A DNA stretch of 64,000 nt, from NCBI GenBank assembly GCA_037043015.1, contig CM073322.1:12845601-12909600 (forward strand), in the 5' to 3' direction. This DNA is from Bryum argenteum. Taxonomy: Eukaryota > Streptophyta > Bryopsida > Bryales > Bryaceae. The notes beneath the pieces are model-generated. The model had not been told where the DNA came from and did not search any database. It saw only the letters and a list, made by a program, of their open reading frames with translations. Below are positions 1 to 9,563 of the stretch, piece by piece; the first letter of the stretch is position 1; each line of letters begins with the position of its first letter. Made by a program: the position numbers and the translations under genes.

Positions 1-633
1 GTGGTGTCGGTAGGCCAGAGATTGCGCGCCAGGGGAGTGTATCCTCGTCTAGTGGAAGTGCGTGAGCTGCCAGCAGTTAGGCTGGAGCAGAGGTAGAGGG
101 GGGAGCTCAACCAGGAGAGGAGGTCATCAAGGAGATCCAGCCCGAGCCGGAGTTACCATCAGTCGAGGTACTGGTGGCTGATGAGCCAGGACAGCAGGAT
201 GGCACCCCAGGAGAGGAGGTCGGAGGCAGAAGGGGGAGTCACGCCAGGAGAACTGACGGACCCACCCACTGAGGAGCCTGCCCCGGATACCATCGACCCA
301 CCTCTAAACGAAGCTGAGTCAGGGTTAATGAGGATACCCGAGACTCCCGTAGTGGTTCCCGAGGAAGTTATCCTGGATGAGGTTGATGCCCTCTCCGGGG
401 GTACGGAACCCCTGGATGTGGAACCCGAGGCAGTTCCATCTAGGGGAGGACCAGGACTCAAGGAAGGCACGGGTGACAATCCGGAGGAGCGAAGAGAACC
501 GGAGGTGACCAGCATCCTTGTCCGAGGGGACCAGGGGAGCGAAGACAGGGGAGCGGCCAAGCGGACAGCACCTACCCTGGTTGGGTTTGATGGCCAACTT
601 CGCATCAAGTTGATCAGGGCTAGATCTATCTAG
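1..633 (+). pseudogene. 3' end of a retroelement accessory ORF (acidic, Pro/Glu-rich), truncated by window start
   Basis: The window opens inside this ORF. From about 117 to 220 the coding character lies in one frame (acidic, Pro/Glu/Val-rich); from about 200 to the TAG at 631-633 it lies in another, so at least one frameshift is present. The tail (from 181) is about 150 residues, dominated by Glu, Pro, Asp and Gly with no hydrophobic core, so probably disordered. The composition and the downstream non-coding DNA resemble those of the plus-strand ORF ending at 38688, so I read it as the C-terminal part of the same Ty3-associated accessory family. No catalytic motif is visible. The opposite-strand ORFs here (159-608, 325-597) are shadows. 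Confidence 0.5.
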
Positions 634-1727
634 CGTTAGGTTAGGAGATAGGCATTTAGTAGTAGAAGGATAGAGGTGTGTTCACACCGTTTTGGATTTG
701 TATTAGTTTTTATGTGTCTGACTTATAGGCGGTACAGGAGAGGCCACGTGGGCCTTATCCTGTCCGGGTATTCCGTGATCCACTAAAAGCGGATCTGGAG
801 CATGGAACCCGGAGTAGCGTGGAGGTACTTAGCCAAGGAATGTTCCCATTCTTTGGGTCTCTTTTGTATCATCATCATTCTCAGAGTATCTAGGGTTGCG
901 GCCGCCTTTCTAAGTCTAAACCGTTTTCCTTGATGTTTTGTGTGTGTGTGGTGGTGTAATTGAGTCCCTTGCATTGTTGGCTTGAAGATCTGGAGTGAAG
1001 GACAGGATTGGCGAGATCTGTACTAGTGTCCAGGGTAAGGAGTTTTGGCAGTTAGGCGTCACTACGAGTCAGTACTTTAGGTGAACAGGGGTTCCCTAAT
1101 ATTCCCCGAAGACAGTGGTCTAGCGCGGGGAAGTTGGTCACTGTTGCGAAGAGTGGGCCTTAGTCCTCCTACTGTCCTGGATCTGTATCCAAAGTTGTCC
1201 CTTTCTACCTTCTATCCTGGTTTGGGAGTTAACGTGTGAGTAGCCATACCAACAGGGGAACATTGGCACCCTTATAGTGACCTGTACCGGGATTAACAAC
1301 CCTGGTATTGAAGGGGGCCGGGTCTAACCCTGGGCGAAGTTGAATCAAGAGAGAGACATTGTTGCTTGTGGGTTTGTGTGTTGTGTTGAGTAGTGAGAGA
1401 TTCGAGAAGAGAGGAAGTCAAGTGCCCTAAATCCAGCACTTTAAACTAAGGGAGAACCCTCTGATGGACAAACTGAGGTAAAACTAAACCAGCTTGGAGA
1501 TATACTGGTGGACCAGGGTAGGAGGAGTCAAACTCCCCTGGAAGGAAACCAGGACAGGAGAGGCAGAACTGTTAACCAGGAGATCAGTACCATCCTGGTC
1601 AAAGGAGAAGTAAGACAGGACAGTGATAGAAGCACTGTCCTGAGAAGGCTATCCTAGTCACTTTGGAGCTCAGTGAATCCCCGCGGATCGATTAATCCGG
1701 ATATCACCTCTGAGGGTGTTCTTAACA
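634..1727 (+). repeat. 3' non-coding part of a Ty3-type LTR (tentative)
   Basis: No ORF is credible here. The segment parallels 38689-39820 in order of features: a GTTAGGTTAG motif just after the ORF, a 'tacttagcc' motif before a T-rich stretch, a short GT-rich tract (about 938-956), and then GG-rich blocks with repeated 'accagg' and 'ccggat' words. It ends near 'cttaaca' at 1721-1727, a plausible LTR end of the TG...CA type, followed directly by the LRR array. The partner LTR is outside the window, so the right border is inferred and the left border is not defined. Confidence 0.35.
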
Positions 1728-1779
1728 CTTAAAAGAACACTAAAGGGGAATATCGCTATCACGAATTACGACAGAGTGC

Positions 1780-2810
1780 AACAAGATAAAGTGCGTGCTG
1801 GGATTGGATAGCTTGGTTGCTTTGGAGCTATTTTTAGCTAATGGTTGCACCGAGATTGTAGAGTTGGCCAATCTAGGAAGGCTAACTAAGTTGAAGGAGT
1901 TATGGATTAATGGGTGCAATAGGATTAAGTGTGTGTCGGGCTTGGATAGCTTGGTTGCTTCGGGGATATTTATAGCTGATGGTTGCATTGAGATTCAAGA
2001 GTTGCCCAATTTGCAAAGGCTTACGCAATTGAAGAAGTTATGGATTAATGGGTGCAATAAGATTAAGTGCGTCCTGGGCCTGGATAGCTTGGTTGCTTTG
2101 GAGCTATTTTCAGCTAATGGTTGCACTGAGATTGTAGAGTTGGCCAATCTAGGAAGGCTAACTCAGTTAAAGATGTTATCGATTGAGGAGTGCATCAAGA
2201 TAAACTGCATGCCAGGCTTAGATAGCTTGGTTGCTTTGGAGCTATTTTCAGCAAATGGTTGCATTGAGATTCAAGAGTTGCCAAATTTGCAAAGGCTTAC
2301 GCAATTGAAGAAGTTATGGATTAATGGGTGCAATAAGATTAAGTGCGTCCCGGGCCTGGATAGCTTGGTTGCTTTGGAGCTATTTTCAGCTAATGATTGC
2401 ACTGAGATTCAAGAGTTGCCAAATTTGCAAAGGCTTACGCAATTGAAGAAGTTATTGATTGATGGGTGCAATAAGATTAAGTGCGTCCCGGGCCTCGATA
2501 GCTTGGTTGCTTTGGAGCTATTTTCAGCTAATGATTGCACTGAGATTGTAGAGTTGGCCAATCTAGGAAGGCTAACTTAGTTAAAGGAGTTATGGATTGA
2601 GGAGTGCAACAAGATAAATTGCGTGCCGGGCTTGGATAGCTTGGTTGCTTTGGAGATATTTTCAGCAAATGGTTGCAATGAGATTTAAGAGTTGGCCAAT
2701 TTGCAAAGGCTCATAGTTGAAGAGGTTATAGATTAATGGGTGCAATAAGATTAAGTGTGTGCCGGGCCTAGATAGCTTGGTTGCTTTGGAGATAGTTTAA
2801 GTAGTTGTTG
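1780..2810 (+). pseudogene. Leucine-rich-repeat array of an NLR-like resistance gene, broken
   Basis: Seven consecutive units code a 46-residue block made of two LRRs of about 23 residues, with the pattern L..L..L..F.A.GC.EI.EL.NL..LT.LK.L.I.GC. This spacing and the Cys/Asn-rich consensus are typical of the C-terminal LRR domain of plant NLR or related proteins. It would form a curved recognition surface. The open frame runs from about 1780 to a TAG at 2578-2580; beyond it the same frame continues with further stops. No NB-ARC, TIR or coiled-coil domain precedes it: upstream is LTR-like DNA, so the 5' part is missing. The stop at 2578 replaces the CAG present in the paralogous unit at 2164. 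It is best treated as a pseudogene fragment. Confidence 0.75.
1795..2810 (+). repeat. Tandem repeat, 138-bp units coding LRR pairs
   Basis: The word around 'gg(c/a)ttggatagcttgg' recurs at about 1795, 1933, 2071, 2209, 2347, 2485, 2623 and 2761, giving a constant spacing of 138 bp (46 codons). Two alternating subtypes (one with 'gtagagttggccaatcta', one with 'caagagttgcc') are almost identical between units, which points to recent unit amplification or gene conversion. Confidence 0.85.
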
Positions 2811-3780
2811 GTAAGAGCGTGTAGTACATTGAATCTTGAGAGGTTAATTGAGTTGATGGCTGTATGTATCTCAAATGCAGCAGGACAAAATGTGTGGTTG
2901 TTCTTAAGAGCTTTGTTGGTTTAGGGCAGTCGTCCTCTCATGGTTGCACAGAAATTTTAAAGTATTTCAATTTATTGAATTTTACCAAGATGAATAGTTA
3001 TATATTAATAGGTGCAACTAGATAAAGATTGTGTTGGGCTTGGATATCATGGTTCACTTGCTTTGGAGACATTTATAGCTTGGAGTTTCAAAGTGATTGT
3101 AGTGTTGACTAATTCATAAAATTTAATTGGTTGAAGGAGTCATATATTGATGAATGGGACAAGATTAAGTTTGTGCGAGGCTTGGATTACTTCGTTGTTT
3201 TGAGGATATTTTTAGCTTTTGGTTGCAAAGAGTGTACACTTGCCCAATTTACAATAGTCTACTTTAGTGTGGAATCTTAGCTTGATGCATTAAGATTAAT
3301 CTTGTGCCAAGCTTAATTGACTTGATTGCTTGGAAGAGATTTTGAATTAATGGCGATTGATTGTCAAAATTATTCATTGTGAAGATTTTTGATTGTAAAG
3401 TTGCTCAATCTTTTTTGATTGATTGCAAAGATCATTGATTGCAAAGTTGCCCAATCTTCTCTAACTGGCTTGGTTGAAGTCTCTTTATGTTTATGAGTGT
3501 AAGTATTTGAGTTTGTTATGCAGTTTTAGGTGACTATTTAGCTCCAAGGTAATATTTGCTGATGGTTGCTAATTTATTTTCAATAAAAGTTCTTTGAGTT
3601 GTGGAATTCAGAAATTGCCCAATGTAGACTTGCCAATCATTGAAAATCCAATTCCCTAGAAATTTTACAGATTTATGTATGCAACAAGATATCTAAGCAT
3701 GGCATGAAGTCTAACTTGGTTGCTTTACTGGCATTTGAAACTTGTGATTGTGAAATCATTGTAATATCAAAGCCACAAGG
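2811..3780 (+). pseudogene. Highly decayed continuation of the LRR array
   Basis: Degraded copies of the same motifs persist ('ggcttggat', 'ggttgctt', 'gatggttgc', 'ttgcccaat', 'aagattaagt') but frames are lost and stops are frequent. Divergence from the 138-bp consensus rises steadily to the right. Nothing is codable here. It is kept as a separate entry because it shows that the array was once at least seven units longer. Confidence 0.5.
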
Positions 3781-3860
3781 AAGCTTACATTCACAAGTGA
3801 AACGATAGAACATGTCTCAATTTTCAATCAATCACCATTTTCACAAAAACGATTCAAATT

Positions 3861-3949
3861 GCCAACTACAAATTATATTTTGGAGATGATGTATTATTTT
3901 ATATCATGCCAACTACACATTGTATTTTAGAGATAATGTATTATATTGT
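3861..3949. repeat. Direct duplication, 47-bp period
   Basis: Two adjacent copies start with 'gccaactaca' at 3861 and 3908, followed by similar AT-rich text ending in 'gtattat'. They lie between the LRR remnant and the Ty3-related DNA and have no coding content. Confidence 0.6.
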
Positions 3950-3970
3950 TACCCACCACAGCACCCGCGG

Positions 3971-4095
3971 GTATCAAGACCAAGGACCACAACGACCACG
4001 GGGATCAACCGATCAAGACCGAGGACCACAGCGACCACGGGGATCAACCGATCAAGACCGAGGACCACAGTGACCACGGGGATCAAGACCGAGGA
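3971..4095. repeat. 39-bp minisatellite, about three copies
   Basis: The unit contains 'aagaccgaggaccac' followed by 'gaccacgggg' and repeats three times plus a partial. If the surrounding DNA is the end of a minus-strand LTR, the repeat lies close to its terminus. Two overlapping short ORFs across it are a by-product of the 39-bp (13-codon) period. Confidence 0.75.
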
Positions 4096-4107
4096 CCGCA
4101 GTCAATG

Positions 4108-5238
4108 AGGAACGCCATGGCAAGATTTGGTTTTATTGCAATATAAATAGAAGACAAATTACATAGTTTACACTTCCATGTCTCGCACGAGTGCAGTAGT
4201 AGTTCCACGAGTGCATTATCGCACATCTCTGTAGCCATTGGCTTCTACTCATTCAATGCAAACATGGACCAGCTTTCCTCACTCTTCGTCCTCTTGCGGA
4301 AACCCTCTCCCTCTCCCTGCCTCTAAACTCTGAATACTCTAATCTTTGCGTGGACCGTGGTGTCATCGATCGCTACAGGCCAAGGTCTTCGTGTCTGAGT
4401 CCGCGGGCCACCACGGGACACAGTGTTGTCACGGGGGACTTGTAACTCAAGCTTTCCACTGCGCCGAGGCCATAGCCGCGACGCACGGACAGCGCCCTGG
4501 CAGTGGAAGACGAATGAGGAAGTAGAGCCACGGGAGTGTAACCTTCGGGTCAATGATTGTTTGAACCCACGCCTAGAAACTTCCCGTTAGCCGGGTATGT
4601 GGAGGTGCTTTATGAGACTACCTTAAGTTGACCACAGTGCATAGTTGTCCTGGAGGCAACGTTGTATTTTAGGAGGGAATTAGAGAAGTGCGGGCAATGG
4701 GAGTTAGCCAACTGCTGAAGTCCAGCTGAACCACCCCAAGGCCGCGTTGACAGGATGGTTGCCTACTGTAGCCGTCAATGGTAACTCAGCGTCGGTCCGG
4801 GTTAGCCATTGAGGGGTTTGCACCAAGCGGAGTAGCAGTGACCTACGATGCCAACGAGGTCGACGGACCAAACTCGTCAGGCAACAGGGAGTGCTCGGGG
4901 AGCTAAGGACCTAGAGGCAGGGACAAAGCGTGCTGGTGCTGTCATCGTCGCCTTATGATGGCTGTTTGGCGCAGAAGGGGGAGTCTTCGTGTGGCAGTTA
5001 CGACCTGTGTAGGGATCGGAGTCAGCAAGAGTGTGAGGTGAGCAAGACGAAGCAAACGAGGGCAGTTACAGAGGCAGTTAGAATTCTTGAGCATGCGAAA
5101 CAGAATACGTAGAGGTAGAGATAAGATCGGCTATGGCCTTTGTATTGATACTGAAATCAGAGTACATGTGCATTTCCCTCTAACTCCTGTCTCAATGCCT
5201 AAATCAAAAACCGATGCTATCTACTGTTGACTACGCTC
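4108..5238 (-). other. Non-coding stretch downstream of the coiled-coil ORF, with poly(A) signal
   Basis: There is no credible gene. The minus strand reads away from the stop of the 5239-6648 ORF through mixed-composition DNA to an AATAAA motif near 4130, which fits a transcript 3' end in the LTR. The small ORFs at 4323-4553 and 4930-5112 have no recognisable content. Confidence 0.4.
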
Positions 5239-6648
5239 TTATGTAGTCGATGCTCCCAAAGTCCTTGCTGCCGTTCGGTGGCTCCTATCCTCCCGATTTG
5301 GCCGCGATTCCGGCTGACTAGCTGGGTACTTGCACATGTTGTCAAACATGTTCGACGCAATGGCATTTGCAGCATTGTTAAACCATAGCCTCTCGTTGGC
5401 CTCGAAATTCTCGATGTTGTTCTGCAGCTCTCTCTGCTGCATGGCATCTGCGGGGGCTCCATGTTGACAACGTTGGTGAGTATCACAAAAAAGTTGATAC
5501 TGTGCTCGGAGGGCTGCCTGATCGTCTTCGAGTGCCTTGACATGGTTGTGGGCGTGATCTCGCTCCTGCTCAATGGTGCGCATTCGAATGTTGCCAGTCT
5601 GCAAATCACGCTCTAAAATACTCACTCGGTTGGCCGACACCTGTGTGTCTTTGGTGGCTTGCTGCAGGTCACGTTGAATCTGGGACAACTTGTCATCTCT
5701 TTTACGTATCTCTGCGTTGGCTGCTCTCAACTTGCGTGCATTTTCAACTTCTAACTCTCTGACCCGAGTGTCCAACGCTCCGTTGTCGGCTTCGGTGACG
5801 TCGAATTGTATAAGCAGTGCCTGCACACTCAAGTTTAGGGCGTCCACTTGTGCTTGCACTTGGTCCCGAGTTGACATCTGGGTCTCCCCTTCTGTTGCCT
5901 GTGTCTCGAACTGAATTCGAGGGCGTTTGTGTGAGGTGACTACAACGGTGGCAGGAGCAGTCACTGACGGTGGTGCCCGAGTGTTTTGCTGGATGTCACC
6001 GAAAGTCATCAACGGTGGCATCGAATGGTATTCCTTGTTATAAGCCAGCGTTCGTAGGATGAAGGCCGACAAGAAGGGCCCAATGGGGCTTACGTACCCT
6101 GGTTTTTTCTGATGTTGCTTCAGCTCTAATCGCAGGTTTTGGTCGACATGCATCCCCCAGTTGATCTTGGCACCGGCCTCGGTCAACAGCAGGAGTTCCA
6201 GCGTCTGCGGCAGCACATTGTTGCAATTGAGACGAAAAAAGACCTGACTCAGTATTCCCCGGAGCCTCATGTACCATGGTTCAGGGAGAACGGAGCCCAA
6301 CATTCGCACATCGTATCCCTTAATAGGGTCGAGGTGTACATTCGGAAATCTCGCTTGCAAATCGGGCTTCGGGTACCCGCAGTCTTCTGTCCACCTCGTG
6401 AGCCCCGTTCCGTCCCACCCATACTATTGGAACAGGTAATAGGGTGAGAATTGCACTTCAACGCCGTCTACGGTGCCTGTCGGAAATGCGTTCCCGTCTG
6501 TGTGCTTCCCCATTGTCTCGATGAACTGACGGCAGCGTCCAATGTCGAGGTGCCAGTGATACATATCGTCTCGGTAACGCTGGATGCCTGTCTCTGCTGC
6601 CCACACGTTGTCAATGCGTGAGATCCAATCTGTGAGATTTTTGGGCAT
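5239..6648 (-). pseudogene. Ty3-associated accessory ORF with helical domain and coiled coil, one nonsense codon
   Basis: The ATG at 6648 opens a frame of about 469 codons interrupted once, by TAG at 6426-6424, with the same frame open on both sides. Residues 1-75 include W-rich helical sequence (NLTDWISRIDNVW). After the stop comes a globular part with YGWDGTG and INWG motifs, then a long heptad-rich segment (roughly residues 225-400) that should form a coiled coil, and a short basic tail. There is no zinc knuckle, protease or polymerase motif. It lies 3' of a Ty3 integrase on the same strand. The same order (helical domain with GWG, then disorder or coil) occurs at 33986-38688, so these are relatives. 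Function is unknown; a structural or assembly role is only a guess. Confidence 0.6.
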
Positions 6649-7184
6649 GTGCAACGGAGGCAACTTGTGGCCGCTGTGTGTTTCCCTGGCGCTGCGCCAT
6701 TGTCACCGTAGGTCGACTAAAATGACTGAGTGGCAGCGCTGAAAAACAAGCGAAGTGTGCCGAAAGAGTGCTAAGGCAGAAGGAGGAGAGAGATGAAGAC
6801 TCCGAATGAGCACGAAGGTGGAGTGAGAGAGTGGGCGAGGGAAGAGAGCAGCGAGGGTGAGTATAAGTCGGCTTGGCGCAAAAAGTGAGGCACTGACTGC
6901 CAGTGCCCCCCCTTAAGTAGCCACCGGTGCCTGAAATGATGGCTGTCGTTGACGGCGGAGAGGTGCCCAATGAGAATGATTTTTTGAGGGTGTAGTTGGC
7001 GGCTTGAATAGGCCTTTGAAAGCCTAGTACCGTTGGCGGCCGGTTGTCCATCATGGGGTCATCATAGTTGTTAAAGATGGCCCAATCCACGGTGCCTCGA
7101 TGTTGGCTTTGATGGCTGTACCTGTCATTATATGGGGCATCATGGGCTACATGGATGTGGTTAATGTATGCCACCATGGGGGCA
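6649..7184 (-). promoter_or_regulatory. Promoter-like leader ahead of the accessory ORF
   Basis: Between the putative LTR start (7184) and the ATG at 6648 the minus strand has no open gene but ends in about 150 bases rich in CT (plus strand about 6700-6870), like a plant 5' untranslated leader. A 188-codon ORF in another frame across it has low-complexity Ser/Leu content and looks fortuitous. The element at 33277-33985 has the same layout. Confidence 0.3.
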
Positions 7185-7200
7185 TCCCCCCCCTCTTCGT
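7185..7200 (-). other. Polypurine tract of the minus-strand Ty3 element
   Basis: The minus strand reads GAAGAGGGGGGGGA and is followed at once by TG, 23 bases after the integrase stop codon. This is where the plus-strand DNA primer of an LTR retrotransposon is expected. Confidence 0.6.
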
Positions 7201-7222
7201 TGCCTTCACTTGGTGTCTCTGG

Positions 7223-7645
7223 CTATCTATCTTCGGTGGCCAACTGCTGAGCTTCGGTGACTAAATTGTTCTGGAGTTGCCCCAGACTCCATGCCAGCTG
7301 TGGTCGTTTGTTGGCACCGTGATAGTGTTTTAATTTGGCAGCGTTGACAATGGTGGCTTGCGTATCGAAGTTGTCCTCGTTGACTAGTAACACTGTGTTA
7401 TTTGGCAGGGCTAATTGAACTCTGTATGGCCCGTGCCATACAGATTCAAACTTGGACTTCCGCAGTTTTGGGTCTCGTGGACACCATAGAACTTGGTCAC
7501 CTTTGTGGAACATGCGAGGAGGCCGTGATCCTTGGAAGTGCTTTGCACTAAGTGTATGTTTGTGCAGGATGTTTTGGTGGGCGTCATCTCTGAGTTTTTC
7601 CAATTTATGCAAATCCTCCATCCTGGCTGCCAACACGCTATGCCG
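7223..7645 (-). pseudogene. Ty3/gypsy integrase C-terminal fragment
   Basis: About 140 residues in frame, ending at the stop at 7223. Recognisable parts are the helix MEDLHKLEKLRDDAH, the KGDQVLW turn and the SVWHGPYRV motif of the GPY/F module that follows the catalytic core in Ty3 integrases. The zinc-binding and DDE catalytic domains are absent: the sequence fuses to satellite DNA at about 7645, and the apparent N-terminal extension in the same frame is satellite. It belongs to the element continuing to about 3947. There is no chromodomain. Confidence 0.8.
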
Positions 7646-9101
7646 TCCGCAGGTCAAGCTGGTTTGCGTTTCAGGCTCCCCGAAGCACACCTCGGACGCT
7701 ACAGACAGCTCTTCAGAGCACGCATACACGGGATCGATCCAAGCTGGATTCCATCAACAACCCACACGTACCACACGAGTATGACACGGAATTCAAACAC
7801 TCCGGGCTTGCGGTACCGCAGGTCAACCACGTTTGCGCTGCACCCTCCCTGAAGTACTGTGCTGACGCTACAAACGGCTCCTTGAAGCAATCAAAGAGGG
7901 GATCGATCCAACTGGATTTCATCAGCAACCCATAGGTACCACGACCAAGATAACAAATTACATGGAACACCCCAGCCGCAGGTCAAGCTGGTTTGCGCTG
8001 CAGCCTCCGCGAAGCACACCTCGGACGCTACAAAAAGCTCTTTAGAGCACGAACAGAGGAGATCGATCCAAGCTGGTTTCGACCAACAACCCACAGGTAA
8101 GACGAATAATATCAAACAACATTCCAACACCCAGACTTGCGGTACCGCAGGTCAAGCTGGTTTGCGCTGCAGGCTCCCCAAAGCACACCTCAGACGCTAC
8201 AAACAGCTCTTCGGAGAATGCAAACAGAGGATCGTTCCAAACTGGATTCCATCAACAACCCACAAGTACACGACCAAGATAACAAATTACATGGAACACC
8301 CAGACTTGCGGTAGCGCAGGTCAAGCTGGTTTGCGCTGCAGGCTCCTTGAAGCACACCTCGGACGCTACAAACAGCTCTTTAGAGCACGAACAGAGGGGC
8401 TCGATCCAAGCTGGATTCGACCAACAACCCACAGGTACGACGAATAATATAAAAAAAAATTCAAACACCCCAGACTTGGGGTACCGCATGTCAAGCTGGT
8501 TTGCGTTTCAGGCTCCCCGAAGCACACCTCGGACGCTACAAACAGCTCTTCAGAGCACGCATACACGGGATCGATCCAAGCTGGATTCCATCAACAACCT
8601 ACAGGTACCACATGAGTACGACACGGAATTCAAACACTCCAGACTTGCGGTACCGCAGGTCAACCACGTTTGCGCTGCACCCTCCCTGAAGTACTCCGCT
8701 GACGCTACAAACGGCTCCTTGAAGCAATCAAAGAGGGGATCGATCCAACTGGATTTCATCAGCAACCCACAGGTACCACGACCAAGATAACAAATTACAT
8801 GGAACACCCCAGACTTGCGGTACCGCAGGTCAAGCTGGTTTGCGCTGCAACCTCCCCGAAGCACACCTCGGACGCTACACACAACTTTTTAGAGCACGAA
8901 CAAAGGGGCTCGATCCAAGCTGGTTTCGACCAACAACCCACAGGTACGACGAATAATATCAAACAACATTCCAACACCCAGACTTGCGGTACCGCAGTCA
9001 AGTCGGGTTTTTCTTGTGCAGTTCTCCCGAAGAACACCTCGGACGCTACAAACAGCACTTCGGAGAATGCAAACAGAGGATCGTTCCAACTGGATTCGAT
9101 C
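7646..9101. repeat. Satellite array, about 170-bp monomers in a five-monomer higher-order repeat (left block)
   Basis: The anchor 'ggtcaagctggtttgcg' or its variant recurs at 7652, 7821, 7981, 8150, 8319, 8489, 8658, 8828 and about 8995, so monomers are 168-170 bp. The 7981 unit follows a 10-bp deletion. Monomers 1 and 6, 2 and 7, 3 and 8, 4 and 9 are much more alike than neighbours. For example, units 7821 and 8658 share the 'accacg' variant and 'ctccttgaagcaatcaaag'. This gives a higher-order unit of about 840 bp. ORFs crossing it (8137-8790 and others) shift frame at every monomer and are not genes. Confidence 0.85.
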
Positions 9102-9498
9102 CAGGGATGTCAATATGGACGTCTTTTGAGTTTTTTTGGTCGGTCGTCCGTCCAGGACCGTCCGGACGTCCGTCCGGGGGGGTTAAATGGAATTACTACG
9201 ACAACAGTAAAAATTTCAACCATTAGATCTTCTTGGAGCTCGCATCTAAGCCGTTCAAATCTGGTCGTCTTTAGAGCGACCGAGAAAATTCGCTCCGACC
9301 GGCGCCCGGTCGAGGCGGCCGAAGGTCGTGGTGACCATGAGATTTGATTCGGAGATCCACAACCGTCAGATCGATAACCGTCGACCGATCGGTCGGACGG
9401 CCCGACCGGAATTTAAGGAAAAAAAATCTAAATTTAGAATCCGGTCGCTCCATCCAATCGGGCCGACCGATCGGACGGAGCGACCGGATTCTAAATTA

Positions 9499-9501
<3 letters not shown>

Positions 9502-9560
<59 letters not shown>
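9502..9560. repeat. (TA)n microsatellite in hAT copy 1
   Basis: About 29 uninterrupted TA dinucleotides next to the outer end of the left arm. The corresponding tract in copy 2 (31794-31877) is longer. Confidence 0.95.

Positions 9561-9563
<3 letters not shown>

Larger units (their letters stand above)
3947..7184 (-). mobile_element. Putative long LTR of a minus-strand Ty3/gypsy element
   Basis: On the minus strand the integrase ORF stops at 7223 and is followed by a polypurine tract (7185-7200) and then TGCCCCCATGG at 7184 downward, which is the classical pol - PPT - LTR start. The segment ends, tentatively, at TG 3947 (plus-strand reading TGTTACCC), giving a TG...CA unit of 3.2 kb. It includes a pyrimidine-rich leader, the coiled-coil ORF at 5239-6648, a long non-coding stretch and a minus-strand AATAAA near 4130. 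The partner LTR is not in the window, so length and ends are inference. The alternative is an accessory ORF located between pol and the true LTR. Confidence 0.4.

Noticed and set aside
3971-4095. 39-bp repeats as a CRISPR-like array
   Set aside because: The units are directly adjacent without unique spacers; the genome is a plant nucleus.
6424-6426. Programmed readthrough of TAG (CAA TAG context) in the accessory ORF
   Set aside because: The stop in the related ORF (34274) is at a different position relative to the shared motifs, and other stops of the same kind litter the window, so mutation is the simpler cause.
8137-8790. Long ORFs on both strands through the satellite (up to 217 codons)
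   Set aside because: Monomers are 168-170 bp, not a multiple of three, so frames rotate each unit. The ORFs are by-products of a repeat poor in stops.
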